Assembly (NCBI GenBank): GCA_050117315.1 | Contig: JASFMY010000002.1 | Coordinates: forward strand, 90,195-154,194 | Length of the DNA: 64,000 bases | Source of the DNA: JANQIV01 sp050117315 | GTDB lineage: Bacteria > Bacteroidota > Ignavibacteria > Ignavibacteriales > Melioribacteraceae | Direction: 5' to 3' | In this document: one piece after another, positions 7,505 to 16,817 of the stretch | How the letters are laid out: each line of letters starts with the position of its first letter | Numbering within the stretch: position 1 is the stretch's first letter | Notes under the pieces: model-generated | The model's database searches: none | Told to the model about the DNA's origin: nothing | Seen by the model: only the letters and a program-made list of their open reading frames with translations | Position numbers and translations under genes: made by a program

Positions 7505-8278
7505 ATGAAAAAACTGAAATTACTCTCGTGGAATGTTAACGGAATAAGAGCCGTTTATAAAAAAGGTTTTTTAGAATGGTTTAAAAGTGAGAACCCCGAT
7601 ATTCTCTGCATACAGGAAACCAAAGCCTGGGAAGAACAGCTTTCAGACGAATTGACAAAGGTTGACGGCTACAATGCTTATTTTTGCCAGGGTGTTAAAA
7701 AAGGTTACAGCGGTACGGCAATATACACAAAAGAAAAACCGCTCAGTATTGAACGCGGGTTCGGGATTGAACAGTTCGATAACGAAGGCAGGGTAATGAT
7801 TGCCGAATATGAAAAGTTCACTCTTATAAATATTTATTACCCAAACGGTAAGCGTGATAAAGAGCGGCTTCAATATAAGTTAGATTTTTACGAAGCTTTT
7901 CAAGAATATGCCGATAAGCTGAAAGCAGATGGCGGAAAACTAATAATCTGCGGGGATGTGAATACCGCGCATAAAGAAATTGATTTAGCCCGCCCTAAAG
8001 CCAATGAAAAGATATCCGGTTTTTTACCCGAAGAACGTGCATGGATAGACAGTTTTTTAGCCGACGGTTATCTCGATACGCTAAGAATGTTCACCGATAA
8101 AGGTGAAATTTATACGTGGTGGGATCAAATCAGCCGGGCGAGAGAAAGGAATGTAGGCTGGAGAATCGACTACTTTTACATAAGCGAAAATTTAAGAGAC
8201 AATATTACAAACGCTTTTACACTGCCGGAGGTAATGGGCTCGGATCATTGCCCGGTTGGAATAGAAATTAAAATTTAG
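7505..8278 (+). CDS. xth: exodeoxyribonuclease III
   Basis: 257 aa, the usual length for this Mg-dependent AP endonuclease/3' exonuclease of base-excision repair. All signature blocks are present: LSWNVNGIRA at the start, ILCIQETK with the metal-binding Glu, YSGTAIYTK, IYYPNG, ICGDVNTAHKEIDLARPK with the catalytic Asp-Asn pair, TWWDQ, GWRIDYFYIS and the closing GSDHCPVGIEI with the catalytic His. ATG follows GATAGAGGTTAA. It appears monocistronic; a palindromic repeat follows the stop and may end transcription. Confidence 0.96.
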   Translation: MKKLKLLSWNVNGIRAVYKKGFLEWFKSENPDILCIQETKAWEEQLSDELTKVDGYNAYFCQGVKKGYSGTAIYTKEKPLSIERGFGIEQFDNEGRVMIAEYEKFTLINIYYPNGKRDKERLQYKLDFYEAFQEYADKLKADGGKLIICGDVNTAHKEIDLARPKANEKISGFLPEERAWIDSFLADGYLDTLRMFTDKGEIYTWWDQISRARERNVGWRIDYFYISENLRDNITNAFTLPEVMGSDHCPVGIEIKI

Positions 8279-8300
8279 AAACTTTTGAAAAATTATTTCA

Positions 8301-8376
8301 TGTCATGTTGAGCGGAGTCGAAACATTAACATCTTGAGTAAAACTTCACATTTCGACTTCGCTCAATGTGTCATTC
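8301..8376. repeat. palindromic intergenic repeat (GTCATGTTGAGCGGAGTCGA type)
   Basis: GTCATGTTGAGCGGAGTCGA near 8302 is mirrored by TTTCGACTTCGCTCAATGTG near 8351, forming a long imperfect stem. This is the familiar dispersed TGAGCGxAGTCGAAAC repeat seen between genes in many bacteria. Here it separates xth from the permease gene and may act as an RNA stabiliser or terminator. Confidence 0.65.
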
Positions 8377-8448
8377 ACAATATTTTGTTTAATTTTTTGG
8401 AAGTTTAATTTAGGACTAAAATTGAAAAAGAAAAAAAGGAAAAATCCA

Positions 8449-8949
8449 ATGCTTATCCCGACAATTATAATGGGAATTGCCGCAGTTATTTTGTTTGTTG
8501 TTGCTTATAATAAAAAAGATGTTGAACCTTTAATCGGGTTAAAGTTTGCATGGCAGACTACAATTGAAATTCTCCCCATGCTTATTTTTGCTTTTATTAT
8601 TGCAGGTATGATACAGGTGTTAATTCCCAAAGAAGTTATATCAAAATTTATAGGTGAAGAAGCAGGGATTAAAGGCGTGCTTATAGGAGCTATTGCCGGA
8701 GGGTTAACTCCCGGCGGACCTTATGTAAGCTTGCCTATTGCCGGGGGATTAATGAAAGCCGGTGCGGGTATCGGCACGCTGGTTGCATTTATAACCGGCT
8801 GGTCAGTCTGGAGCCTGGGAAGGCTGCCGATGGAAGTAGGCATTATGGGATGGAAAGTTACTTTGATAAGAATTGTTTCAACAATAGTTTTCCCTTTATT
8901 GGCGGGATATTTTGCTCATTTTGTTTTCAGCGGTATAAAATTAAATTAG
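8449..8949 (+). CDS. half-length permease (PF03773/ArsP-like)
   Basis: 166 aa from ATG 8449, preceded by AAAGGA; the longer frame upstream lacks a good site. It has about five membrane segments and the repeat signature IIEILPMLIFAFIIAGMIQVL-like first half, followed by IGAIAGGLTPGGPYVSLPIAGGL, which is the conserved GGxxPGGPxxS loop of the predicted permease family that includes the organoarsenical exporter ArsP. Full-length members carry two such halves in about 300 aa; this is a single-half form, so it probably dimerises. Substrate unknown. Confidence 0.75.
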   Translation: MLIPTIIMGIAAVILFVVAYNKKDVEPLIGLKFAWQTTIEILPMLIFAFIIAGMIQVLIPKEVISKFIGEEAGIKGVLIGAIAGGLTPGGPYVSLPIAGGLMKAGAGIGTLVAFITGWSVWSLGRLPMEVGIMGWKVTLIRIVSTIVFPLLAGYFAHFVFSGIKLN

Positions 8950-9116
8950 AACCTGGATTATGGGATACGATTACAACGCCAATTTACCGCTTCATGAAAG
9001 AGCAGTGACCAACTGAACAGAGGAATTTTATTTTATAATTTTTGTTTATATTATTTATACTTGATAACAAACCTCTCGTTTGTAAAAAGAAAACTTTACT
9101 AAAGCGGAAGAATAAT

Positions 9117-9338
9117 TTAATAAGGCAATAGAGCTAATGTAACTTTTTTATCATTAGATTTTCTAATGCCGTCAATCCAGCCGTAACAAATCGCTTGGTC
9201 AACGGACTCAGGCCATGTTATGCTTTGTTTACCTGTTGTTTTTTTGTAATAACCAACCCAAATTTCCTCTATTTTGTTATGGTTTTTATCGAGCCATTTC
9301 CTGAAATCTGAAGAAGTTTTGAAAAACTTTGGTTTCAT
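9117..9338 (-). pseudogene. truncated YdeI/OmpD-associated family protein
   Basis: 73 aa from ATG 9338. FFKTSSDFRKWLDKNH, EIWVGYYKKTTGK, ITWPESVDQAICYGWIDGIRKSND match the N-terminal part of the YdeI-like family (usually about 190 aa). The family then continues with SY-x-IRFTPRKP; here the frame leaves at an A-run after SNDKK and a stop follows. The neighbouring frame briefly reads SYI but not the rest. So a frameshift and loss of the C-terminal two-thirds are likely. Confidence 0.7.
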
Positions 9339-9384
9339 GTTTTTTTTTAACGTAAAATAATTATTTTCAAATCTCAATTATGTT

Positions 9385-9415
9385 AAATAAAAAACCCCGC
9401 AGTGGGCGCGGGGTC
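9385..9415 (-). terminator. intrinsic terminator of the FliS-like gene
   Basis: Stem ACCCCGC (9395-9401) / GCGGGGT (9409-9415) with a 7-nt loop. Read on the minus strand it is followed by TTTTTATTTAAC. It lies about 40 bp after the stop of the 9455-9766 gene. Confidence 0.85.
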
Positions 9416-9454
9416 ATACGAGGGTGCTTTATATTTTGTGAGTCGAGGGTGTTT

Positions 9455-9766
9455 TTAGTCTTTAATTGATTGTATCCATGTTTTTCGCATATCATTCATC
9501 ATTACAAGAACTTCATCAAATTGTCCATTTTTTATTTTGAAAATAAAATAGCCGTAAAGAAAAGAGAAATTTTCAGCTATATTTGTATCTATATTATAGT
9601 CAATAGAACTTCTTAAGATATACAAAGTTTTTAGTACAGCGGATTTATCATGATGTTTACAAGCATCAATTGCTTTGTCATATATTTTGATAAGCCTCTC
9701 CTTTTTATCAGCAGAACTTATTCCTTCAAAATTATATTCGTATAATTTTTTTGCCGCTTCTCCCAT
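9455..9766 (-). CDS. FliS-like protein (flagellar export chaperone family)
   Basis: 103 aa, all helical. ADKKERLIKIYDKAIDACKHH, then IAENFSFLYGYFIFKIKNGQ and LVMMNDMRKTWIQ follow the FliS pattern (SPEKLIxxLYDGAI, IAxNLxxLYxYxxxxL, VxxLLxxLRxxW). FliS binds flagellin C-termini and prevents premature polymerisation. No flagellin, FliD or other flagellar gene is near, so this may be a stand-alone homologue with another client. ATG 9766 is preferred to the GTG one codon upstream. Confidence 0.6.
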   Translation of the reverse strand: MGEAAKKLYEYNFEGISSADKKERLIKIYDKAIDACKHHDKSAVLKTLYILRSSIDYNIDTNIAENFSFLYGYFIFKIKNGQFDEVLVMMNDMRKTWIQSIKD

Positions 9767-9931
9767 CACGCTACCTAATTAAATAAATTTAGTTTTTTCT
9801 TCTTACTATTTGAATCGTTGACTAAAATGCTTTTCCGTTAGAGCCTAAATTTCTGATATAAAATTTCGAGAAATAATTATCGATTGTATATAGCTGGATT
9901 AAGCCAAAATTATAGCTCAGTTGAGCTATAA

Positions 9932-10549
9932 TTAAATTAAACCGTTTGATGAAGCGTATAATACGGCTTCGGTTGTATTTCTTAGGTTCAGTTTTCTTAT
10001 TATATTTTTGCGGTGGTTCAAGATGGTATATTTGCTTAAAAATAATTTTTCACCAATTTGTGTACTTGAATAACCCTTGGATATTAACTTTAGTATTTCT
10101 ATTTCCCTACAGGTTAGTTTACGCTCATTTTGTATATCAACAATTTGATTATTACCCGGGTAGTAGTTTACTCCTTTGAATAACATTTTTATAGCTAAAA
10201 TTATTTCCTCCGAAGGAGCTGTTTTGATCATGTATCCATCGATTCCGGCAAGGACGGCTTGTGATATAACTTCTTTTGAATCGTGAGCAGTAAGCATCAA
10301 AATTTTTATATTCGGCAAAGCTGATTTTATTTTTAAAGAGGCCTCTATCCCATCAATCCCCGGCATCTTTAGATCAATTAATAAAAGATCAGGTTTATGC
10401 TCCATGCACAGGTTAATTGCGTCTGCACCATCTTCACCTTCGGCAATTATCTCAAATTCTTGATACTCTTCAAGTGTCATTTTTAGACCAACACGAACCA
10501 TTTCGTGGTCATCTGCAATTATTATTTTTTTCCTCTTCGACTCAGCCAT
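9932..10549 (-). CDS. NarL/FixJ-type response regulator
   Basis: 205 aa. Residues about 9-120 are a receiver domain: IIIADDHEMVRVGL with the acidic pair, LLLIDLKMPGIDG with the phospho-acceptor Asp, ILMLTAH and GYMIKTAP with the conserved Lys. Residues about 140-200 are a LuxR-type HTH (LTCREIEILKLISKGYSSTQIGEKLFLS). It is an orphan here, with no sensor kinase adjacent. It is divergent from the EamA transporter with a short shared intergenic region, so it could control that gene, though nothing direct shows it. Confidence 0.93.
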   Translation of the reverse strand: MAESKRKKIIIADDHEMVRVGLKMTLEEYQEFEIIAEGEDGADAINLCMEHKPDLLLIDLKMPGIDGIEASLKIKSALPNIKILMLTAHDSKEVISQAVLAGIDGYMIKTAPSEEIILAIKMLFKGVNYYPGNNQIVDIQNERKLTCREIEILKLISKGYSSTQIGEKLFLSKYTILNHRKNIIRKLNLRNTTEAVLYASSNGLI

Positions 10550-10626
10550 ATATCACCACATAATTATCGAAAATTTACATGCCTATTTTAAATAAAATTT
10601 ATAATAATATTTTGTTAATTTTGTTA

Positions 10627-11517
10627 ATGATACTACATAAATTGAAAAACCACTCTGCATTACCAATAATACTTTTAGTTACTTTATCATTTATTTGGGG
10701 AAGTTCATTCATATTAATTAAAAAAGGCCTTATAGCTTTCAGTCCGGTACAGGTGGGTACTTTAAGGATGGTTTTTGCTTTTTTTGTTCTTTTACCGTTT
10801 GCTGTTAAAAATCTTAAAACAGTTTTTGCAAAAGACTGGAAAAAGATAGTAACATTAGGATTCATAGCAAACTTAATTCCCGCCATTTTGTTTCCTATCG
10901 CAGAAACAGGTTTAAGCAGTTCATTAACCGGAATTTTAAATTCACTTACGCCTATATTTACATTAATTATCGGGACAATGTTTTACAGTACGGGGATTAA
11001 AAGCAAACAGGCTTTAGGTTTGATAATAGGTTTTATCGGTTCGTTTGTTCTTACATTTGTGGGTTCGGGCGGTGAGTTTGACAGCTTCAATTATTATACA
11101 TTATATGTAATCGCAGCAACAATATGTTACGGTATTTCCGGTAATTATGTTAAGAAACATTTCTCGAATATCAATGCGGTTGTGTTAACTAGTTTAACAA
11201 TGTTTTCTGTCGGGACTATATCTCTGGTCTATCTTTTAACAACAAATTTTATTTCAGTACTGGTTTCGCATGATTACGGTTGGATGTCTTTTATTCATAT
11301 ATTTATTCTCGGCGCTTTGGGAACAGCCTTTGCTTTAATATTATTTAACAGGTTGATTCAGATAGTTTCGGCTGTATTTGCTTCATCAGTAACTTATCTT
11401 ATCCCGATCGTAGCAGTAATCTGGGGAGTTATTGACGGCGAAAGTTTATACATTTTTCACTTTTTGGGAATGATGCTTATTATTTCCGGTGTATATATAG
11501 TAAATAAATTCAAATAA
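10627..11517 (+). CDS. EamA/DMT-superfamily transporter
   Basis: 296 aa from ATG 10627 (MILHKLKN); an upstream ATG at 10579 would add 16 hydrophobic residues and leave only 29 bp to the divergent regulator. Ten membrane segments in two EamA repeats are visible: LVTLSFIWGSSFILIKKGL begins the first, and YVIAATICYGISGNYVKKH begins the second. SLTPIFTLIIGTMF and TYLIPIVAVIWGVI are the family-typical helix 4 and 9 regions. Substrate (metabolite or amino acid efflux) cannot be told. Confidence 0.88.
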   Translation: MILHKLKNHSALPIILLVTLSFIWGSSFILIKKGLIAFSPVQVGTLRMVFAFFVLLPFAVKNLKTVFAKDWKKIVTLGFIANLIPAILFPIAETGLSSSLTGILNSLTPIFTLIIGTMFYSTGIKSKQALGLIIGFIGSFVLTFVGSGGEFDSFNYYTLYVIAATICYGISGNYVKKHFSNINAVVLTSLTMFSVGTISLVYLLTTNFISVLVSHDYGWMSFIHIFILGALGTAFALILFNRLIQIVSAVFASSVTYLIPIVAVIWGVIDGESLYIFHFLGMMLIISGVYIVNKFK

Positions 11518-11557
11518 TTTATACACCTACCTACCCTTATTATTAAAAGATTAATTT

Positions 11558-11704
11558 GTGGATAATATTTACTCTTTTCTAAAAGGGGTCTCCGGTCAGG
11601 ATGAACGGATTATATTTTATGCCGTTAAAAGTTATGAAACTCTTTTTGAGCATAGGAACTTTAAAGTATTTTCATCACGGCAGATAGATATCTTGATGAT
11701 CTAA
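11558..11704 (+). CDS. 48-aa orphan frame, possibly a gene remnant
   Basis: GTG start at 11558. The product (GQDERIIFYAVKSYETLFEH, then NFKVFSSRQIDILMI) has a balanced, protein-like composition rather than random translation. There is no ribosome site and no partner. It could be the left-over N-terminal piece of a larger gene. Not recognised. Confidence 0.25.
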   Translation: MDNIYSFLKGVSGQDERIIFYAVKSYETLFEHRNFKVFSSRQIDILMI

Positions 11705-11817
11705 ATAATAATAAACTTAAATCCAAAAAATTTTAAAAAACAAATTATTTGTTATTAACATTTTGTAAAGTTAATCCGATAATCCAATACGTACTTATTT
11801 TTTACTAGGGATGCTCT

Positions 11818-13845
11818 ATGTCATTATTTAGTCTTAATAAATCCGTTTCCAAAAAAACTAGTTTTCAATTATCCATAGCATTAACAATTATTTTAGGAAT
11901 AGCATTAGCTTTTTTTCTTCTTTTTATTGAATCGAAAATAATGCAAAATAAAAAAATTGCTTTGCAAGAGTTAGGTGCTACAATGGTTGAGTCAATATCA
12001 TTTGCAATGTCCGAAGGCTCTACAGATGTTACACCTTATGTTGAACAAGTATCAAAACAGGAAAACCTTGCCGAATTAAGAATTATACCATCAAATTTTG
12101 TATATGAAAACAATGAATCAAAAATGGATGAAATTGAGAAGAAAGTAAATTTAAGCGGAGAACCTATTTATCTTTCCGAGGATTTTAATAACATGGAAGT
12201 ATTCAGGTCCGTGATACCTATTAAAGCTAATGCTACATGCATAGGGTGCCATGACGGTAACATCGGAAATGTTATGGCCACAATGAGTATTAGGTATTCA
12301 ATGGAAGAAACTTATGCGAATATATATACCGAAAGAATAATCGGGATAATTATAATTTTGGTTGCTCTGGCTACGGTAATTGTTTTAATACCTGTTTTGT
12401 TAAAAAGAATTGTGTTAAAAGACCTTTTCTCATCTATAAGCTTTATCAAGAATCTTTCACAAGGAAATATAAAGCGAAACCTTGAAATTAATAGGGAAGA
12501 TGAAATTGGGGAGTTGGAAGATTCATTAAATATGCTAAAAGACAACAGGGCAAAACAGGCTGAAATTGTATACCAGATGTCAAAAGGCAATTTTAATTTA
12601 GATGTGAATATTATTTCGGAAGAGGACGTTTTAGGCAAAGCCTTAAACGAAATAAAATTAAGTCTTATAAATTTATCTACAGATACAAGAAAACTCGCAG
12701 AAGCAGCACACAACGGGGATCTGAATATTAAAGCCGATGAGCAAAAACATGAAGGCGATTTTAGAGAAATTGTAAAAGGATTTAATAATACATTTACATA
12801 TTTGACAGAACCAATAGACGAAGGTTGTGGAGTAATGTTTAAAATGGCTGAAGGAGACCTTACCGCTAGAATGAAAGGTCATTATTTGGGTGATCACCAA
12901 ACCATTAAAAAAAGTATTAACAATTTGGCTGATTCATTTTCGGAAATAATTACCGATGTAAATAATGCGGTTAATTTGACAAGACAAGCATCGCAACAGA
13001 TATCGGCAAGTACAGAGGAAATGGCGGCCGGGGCTACCGAACAGTCTTCTCAATCGGAAGATGTTGCAAGTGCAGTTGAAGAAATGACAAAAACAATTTT
13101 GGAAACAGCCGAAAATTCAACTACCGCTGCGAAGCTTTCAAAGGACGCCGGTGATGAAGCAAAACGAGGAGCAGGGTCGGTTGAAAATTCAATTTCCGGG
13201 ATGAAATCAATAGTAAAATCTACAGACAGTACTGGTAAAGTAATTGAATCGTTGGCTGCCAAAACTGACGAAATAGGAAAAATTACACAGGTAATTGACG
13301 ATATTGCCGATCAAACTAATCTTTTGGCTTTAAATGCAGCGATTGAAGCTGCACGTGCCGGTGAACAAGGAAGAGGATTTGCGGTTGTTGCAGATGAGGT
13401 TAGAAAGTTAGCTGAGAGAACTACGAAAGCAACTAAGGAAATTACCGAAACAATTAAAGCAATTCAATCAGAGGCAAAAGAAGCTGATTCTTCAATGAAA
13501 GAAGCAAACGATTCTGTTAATAAAGGAATGCATTTAAGCGAGGAAGTTGAAACCGTTTTACAAAATATTATTATTAAAAGTGATGCTGTAATAGCGCAAA
13601 TTGAACAAGTAGCTACAGCAAGCGAGGAACAATCAAGTACCGCTGAATTGATAAGCAAAAATATAGAATCCATAAATAATGTTACAAACGAGTCTGCGGC
13701 TGGTATTCAACAAATAGCAAAATCATCGGAAGAATTAAACTCTCTTACAGAGAATTTGTACAAACTTGTAAATAAGTTTAAAATAAACTCAAATATTATT
13801 TCGGGCAGTATGGTAAGAGAAAACGGGAAATTAATTTCAAGCTAA
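11818..13845 (+). CDS. methyl-accepting chemotaxis protein with periplasmic CxxCH haem motif
   Basis: 675 aa. One membrane segment near 17-38, a periplasmic sensor of about 130 residues, a second segment near 172-196, HAMP-like regions (about 197-370), and the cytoplasmic signalling domain to about 660 with the conserved hairpin tip (DQTNLLALNAAIEAARAGEQ, GFAVVADEVRKLAERT). The sensor resembles DUF3365/Tll0287-like domains and contains C141-I-G-C144-H145, the covalent haem-c attachment motif. This points to a redox or gas-sensing receptor. No CheA, CheW or CheY lies near, so it must plug into a remote pathway. A hairpin terminator follows at once. Confidence 0.93.
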   Translation: MSLFSLNKSVSKKTSFQLSIALTIILGIALAFFLLFIESKIMQNKKIALQELGATMVESISFAMSEGSTDVTPYVEQVSKQENLAELRIIPSNFVYENNESKMDEIEKKVNLSGEPIYLSEDFNNMEVFRSVIPIKANATCIGCHDGNIGNVMATMSIRYSMEETYANIYTERIIGIIIILVALATVIVLIPVLLKRIVLKDLFSSISFIKNLSQGNIKRNLEINREDEIGELEDSLNMLKDNRAKQAEIVYQMSKGNFNLDVNIISEEDVLGKALNEIKLSLINLSTDTRKLAEAAHNGDLNIKADEQKHEGDFREIVKGFNNTFTYLTEPIDEGCGVMFKMAEGDLTARMKGHYLGDHQTIKKSINNLADSFSEIITDVNNAVNLTRQASQQISASTEEMAAGATEQSSQSEDVASAVEEMTKTILETAENSTTAAKLSKDAGDEAKRGAGSVENSISGMKSIVKSTDSTGKVIESLAAKTDEIGKITQVIDDIADQTNLLALNAAIEAARAGEQGRGFAVVADEVRKLAERTTKATKEITETIKAIQSEAKEADSSMKEANDSVNKGMHLSEEVETVLQNIIIKSDAVIAQIEQVATASEEQSSTAELISKNIESINNVTNESAAGIQQIAKSSEELNSLTENLYKLVNKFKINSNIISGSMVRENGKLISS

Positions 13846-13847
13846 GC

Positions 13848-13868
13848 GGCAGTTTGTTTTAAACTGCC
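13848..13868. terminator. bidirectional hairpin between convergent genes
   Basis: GGCAGTTT / AAACTGCC with a 5-nt GTTTT loop directly after the chemoreceptor stop, followed by TTTAATC on the + strand. It lies between the convergent 11818 and 13874 genes and could serve both. Confidence 0.75.
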
Positions 13869-13873
13869 TTTAA

Positions 13874-14596
13874 TCAATTTATCCTTTTCTGCAAGTAATA
13901 GTGTTCATAGACTGTGTTTCCTATCGGAACAGTAATCTTAACTTTTTCTGCATTTACAATTACTGGAATATGCACAAGCCCGCCGATTTCTTCATCTTGT
14001 CCAAGTGTAGTTTTCCGCAGTACTTCGTCTATCCAGAATGATCTTTCCATGTGTAAATCTTCCATTTCATATTCGTAATCATAATTTTCTACTGTTTGAT
14101 TATCTGCCCATATTACCGCTTCTCTTACAGCATCCTCCGGGTCATTTTCCATCAACTCGGCAGTAACACCGAATAATCCGAAAACAGTATTTATGCCTGT
14201 AGCAGCATGTTCCGTTTCCCTTTCCTGCATTGATTTTTCAATATCGTTTATTCTTCTCTCCGGATCAATTGCATTAACGGACTTTGGAAATTCACCGTAA
14301 ATATTACTTTCTTCGATTACTTCCGATTGAATATCATCAGGTTTGAATAATATTTTTTTATCGTTCTTATTTAATACATAAACAAAAAACACAAATTCGT
14401 TATCTGTTGTTTGTTCAATAAACTCTAATGATGAAATTCCGTTTTCATCTTCCAAAGTAACTACTTCATTACCCTTATAGTATTCAATTTCTTTTTCCAT
14501 AGAATTGAGTTTAAAGATCGGTTTTTCTGCGCATCCTGTTGCAGATAAAGCAAATGCAATTATTACTCCTGTTAAAATGATCTTTAAGTTTTTCAT
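13874..14596 (-). CDS. lipoprotein of unknown function
   Basis: 240 aa. Lipoprotein signal with lipobox ATGC (Cys22) and mature start AEKPIF. The mature part is acidic, with a beta-rich first half (EFVFFVYVLNKNDKKILF), a helical middle (RRINDIEKSMQERETE) and a C-terminal beta half ending in VPIGNTVYEHYYLQKRIN. No known domain seen. It stands alone. Probably a periplasmic-facing, membrane-anchored protein. Confidence 0.75.
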   Translation of the reverse strand: MKNLKIILTGVIIAFALSATGCAEKPIFKLNSMEKEIEYYKGNEVVTLEDENGISSLEFIEQTTDNEFVFFVYVLNKNDKKILFKPDDIQSEVIEESNIYGEFPKSVNAIDPERRINDIEKSMQERETEHAATGINTVFGLFGVTAELMENDPEDAVREAVIWADNQTVENYDYEYEMEDLHMERSFWIDEVLRKTTLGQDEEIGGLVHIPVIVNAEKVKITVPIGNTVYEHYYLQKRIN

Positions 14597-14756
14597 GTGT
14601 TCCTCAAAAAAGTTTTATTTCTCTTTTTTGATTTACAACAAACAAAGTGCCATAAAAAAGGCTCATTTAAGAGTCTTTTGAAAGTTATTTGAGTGATTTT
14701 TTGACCAGATTTTTAGCTGAGTGTAGATAATAATGTACAAATCAATGGTATGAATC

Positions 14757-14854
14757 TCGGGGCAATTCGCCGTGGCGAACCGAACCCTGTTCCGCCGCAA
14801 GCGACGGGGAATTAAACCCCGTCTTCTCGTCCGCCGTAGCGAATGCGAAGGCAG
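14757..14854. repeat. GC-rich palindromic repeat unit
   Basis: In an otherwise AT-rich spacer (14597-14855), CGGGGCAATTCGCCGTGGCG and CCGCAAGCGACGGGGAATTA are followed by CCCCGTCTTCTCGTCCGCCG and TAGCGAATGCGAAGGCAGAT. The inner arms (GGGAATTAAACCCCGTC) can fold. The TAGCGAAxGCGAAGG word recalls the repeat at 47385-47490. The rest of the gap holds nothing I recognise. Confidence 0.5.
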
Positions 14855-14855
14855 A

Positions 14856-16733
14856 TTAAAATTCAATCATGTTATTATCTTCAATTATATCAGGATAAAA
14901 TTCATTAAGCAGTTCAGCTTTAACTACCTTTTTATTTGTATTAAGATTAATAATAAATTCTTGGTTGCAGTCCTGCCAAATACAGACAGATTCATTTATA
15001 ATTTCTTCAATACCATCTTCAAAAAATATTTTTAATGAAAAAGGAACGGGAAAGCTCCCAATTTTTTCTACTGCTAATTTCCCTTCGGAATTTTGTGTTA
15101 ATGCTAAATCAGCGTATCCAAACTCAAAGTACCAGGGCTTCCAAATCCAGGATAAATCTTCGCCCGCCACATTATCATAGGTAAAGAAAAAATCATAAGG
15201 GGTTGGATGTTTGCCTTTCCATCTTTTTATAAATTCCTTTGTACATTCTTTGAATTTCTCTTTACCCAAAGCGCTTTCAAGCACGAGTAATGCTAAATAA
15301 CTTCTTCCATATGTATTGGCTACCAACGGTATTCCGGAAGTATTATCTGACGGCACCATCGGGGGAATATCAAAAAGACTGCCTGCAAAAGGTCTTACGT
15401 ACCTGTTCCATACATGACCTAATTTACTGTAATCTTCGTCTTTCTTTTGAATTAAGCCTACCGGGAAAAAAGTTGCCCAGCCTTCGTCCATCCAGCCGTA
15501 AAGAGTTTCGTTAGTTCCAACATAAAACGGGAAATATGTATGGCTGTTCTCGTGATGAATAAGAGTATGAAACTCGTTGTAAGAAGAACACATTCCGTTG
15601 TTTGCCATCATCGGAGTTTCCATCCCGCCCCCGCGTTCGCCGTTACAAAAGCAGGTCATATGAGAATAGGGAAAAGGAACACCGGGCATTTTTTTAGACA
15701 TATGCTCTACTGTTTCTTTTGATACTTGAGCAGCTTCTTGATAAAAAGTTGCTCCCTCAAAATAAATAACATCGGTAAAAACTCTTCTGTCTGTGTTTTC
15801 GTTTACAATAACACTTACGCCGTCCCACAAATAATCTTCAGTTGCACAAAATGAAAAATCCGGGACATTAACTGCTCTGAATCTCCATGTATTTTTATCA
15901 TTATCAACAGTTATAATTTTCTGTGTCAAATCTTCAGGAGTAATTATGTTTAGTACTTCATCCGAGGTTAATGCTTTTTCATATCTTGAATAAATTTTGG
16001 GGTGAAGCGTTTCTTCCGCATTTGTGTTATCACCTGTGGCTCTTACTATAAATCCTTTTGGAACAGTAATCTCTACATCATAATTTCCAAAATCATTATA
16101 GAATTCCACTTTACCCGAATGTGTTGTTCTGTCCCATCCGTTTATGTCATCGTATACCGCAACCCTGGGAAAGAAATAGGCAATGAAATAAGCGTTATTT
16201 CTATATACTCCCATTCTAATCTGTGAGGTGCTCGGGATTATAAATTTCCAATTAATCTCGATTTCCGTAACTGAGTTTGGAGCAATGTTTTCAGGCAACT
16301 TGGTAACTACTAAATTGGTTGCCATTCTTCTGCAGGAGGAATCCAAGTCAATTGCTTCTCCATTAATTTTTATTAGACTGATTTCCGTTCCGTCATGTAA
16401 ATCAGCGGGACCAATAGGATAATCAATCATTGTTCCTTTTTTATATAAATCTTGAAACAGTTTTATGTAAAGCCTTTGCAGAGTATCGGGACTGTTATTA
16501 TAGAATTTGATTATCTCCGAACCTGTCAATTCATTCTTTTCAGTATTTATTTCTACATTAATTTTATAATCTGCTCTGTTCTGCCAATAACTTTCCCCCG
16601 GGTTTCCGTCATAAGATCTTGTGCCGCTCTCGTAAACTGTGTGAAGCTTTGGAGGAATATAAATATTTGAATTTTGAGCGAAGTTCTGTGAAGCAAAAAT
16701 AGAACAAAATATAATTAGCAAAAGAATTTTCAT
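14856..16733 (-). CDS. M1-family zinc metallopeptidase, secreted
   Basis: 625 aa with a Sec signal peptide (cut after NFAQ, about residue 20). The N-terminal half is the beta-sandwich of M1 aminopeptidases. The exopeptidase loop reads GGGMETP in place of GAMEN. The zinc site is H394-E-N-S-H398 with Glu417 (WMDEGW) as third ligand, exactly HExxH-x18-E. A helical domain and a short C-terminal beta part follow. It should be an extracytoplasmic aminopeptidase. The altered GAMEN loop is common in bacterial M1 proteins of this branch. Confidence 0.93.
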   Translation of the reverse strand: MKILLLIIFCSIFASQNFAQNSNIYIPPKLHTVYESGTRSYDGNPGESYWQNRADYKINVEINTEKNELTGSEIIKFYNNSPDTLQRLYIKLFQDLYKKGTMIDYPIGPADLHDGTEISLIKINGEAIDLDSSCRRMATNLVVTKLPENIAPNSVTEIEINWKFIIPSTSQIRMGVYRNNAYFIAYFFPRVAVYDDINGWDRTTHSGKVEFYNDFGNYDVEITVPKGFIVRATGDNTNAEETLHPKIYSRYEKALTSDEVLNIITPEDLTQKIITVDNDKNTWRFRAVNVPDFSFCATEDYLWDGVSVIVNENTDRRVFTDVIYFEGATFYQEAAQVSKETVEHMSKKMPGVPFPYSHMTCFCNGERGGGMETPMMANNGMCSSYNEFHTLIHHENSHTYFPFYVGTNETLYGWMDEGWATFFPVGLIQKKDEDYSKLGHVWNRYVRPFAGSLFDIPPMVPSDNTSGIPLVANTYGRSYLALLVLESALGKEKFKECTKEFIKRWKGKHPTPYDFFFTYDNVAGEDLSWIWKPWYFEFGYADLALTQNSEGKLAVEKIGSFPVPFSLKIFFEDGIEEIINESVCIWQDCNQEFIINLNTNKKVVKAELLNEFYPDIIEDNNMIEF

Positions 16734-16817
16734 AATCTATTCCAAATGAATATTAAAAAGTACTTGTCAAAAATAAATATAGTTAAATTTAATTTTTATA
16801 AAAATGAAATCTGTAAT

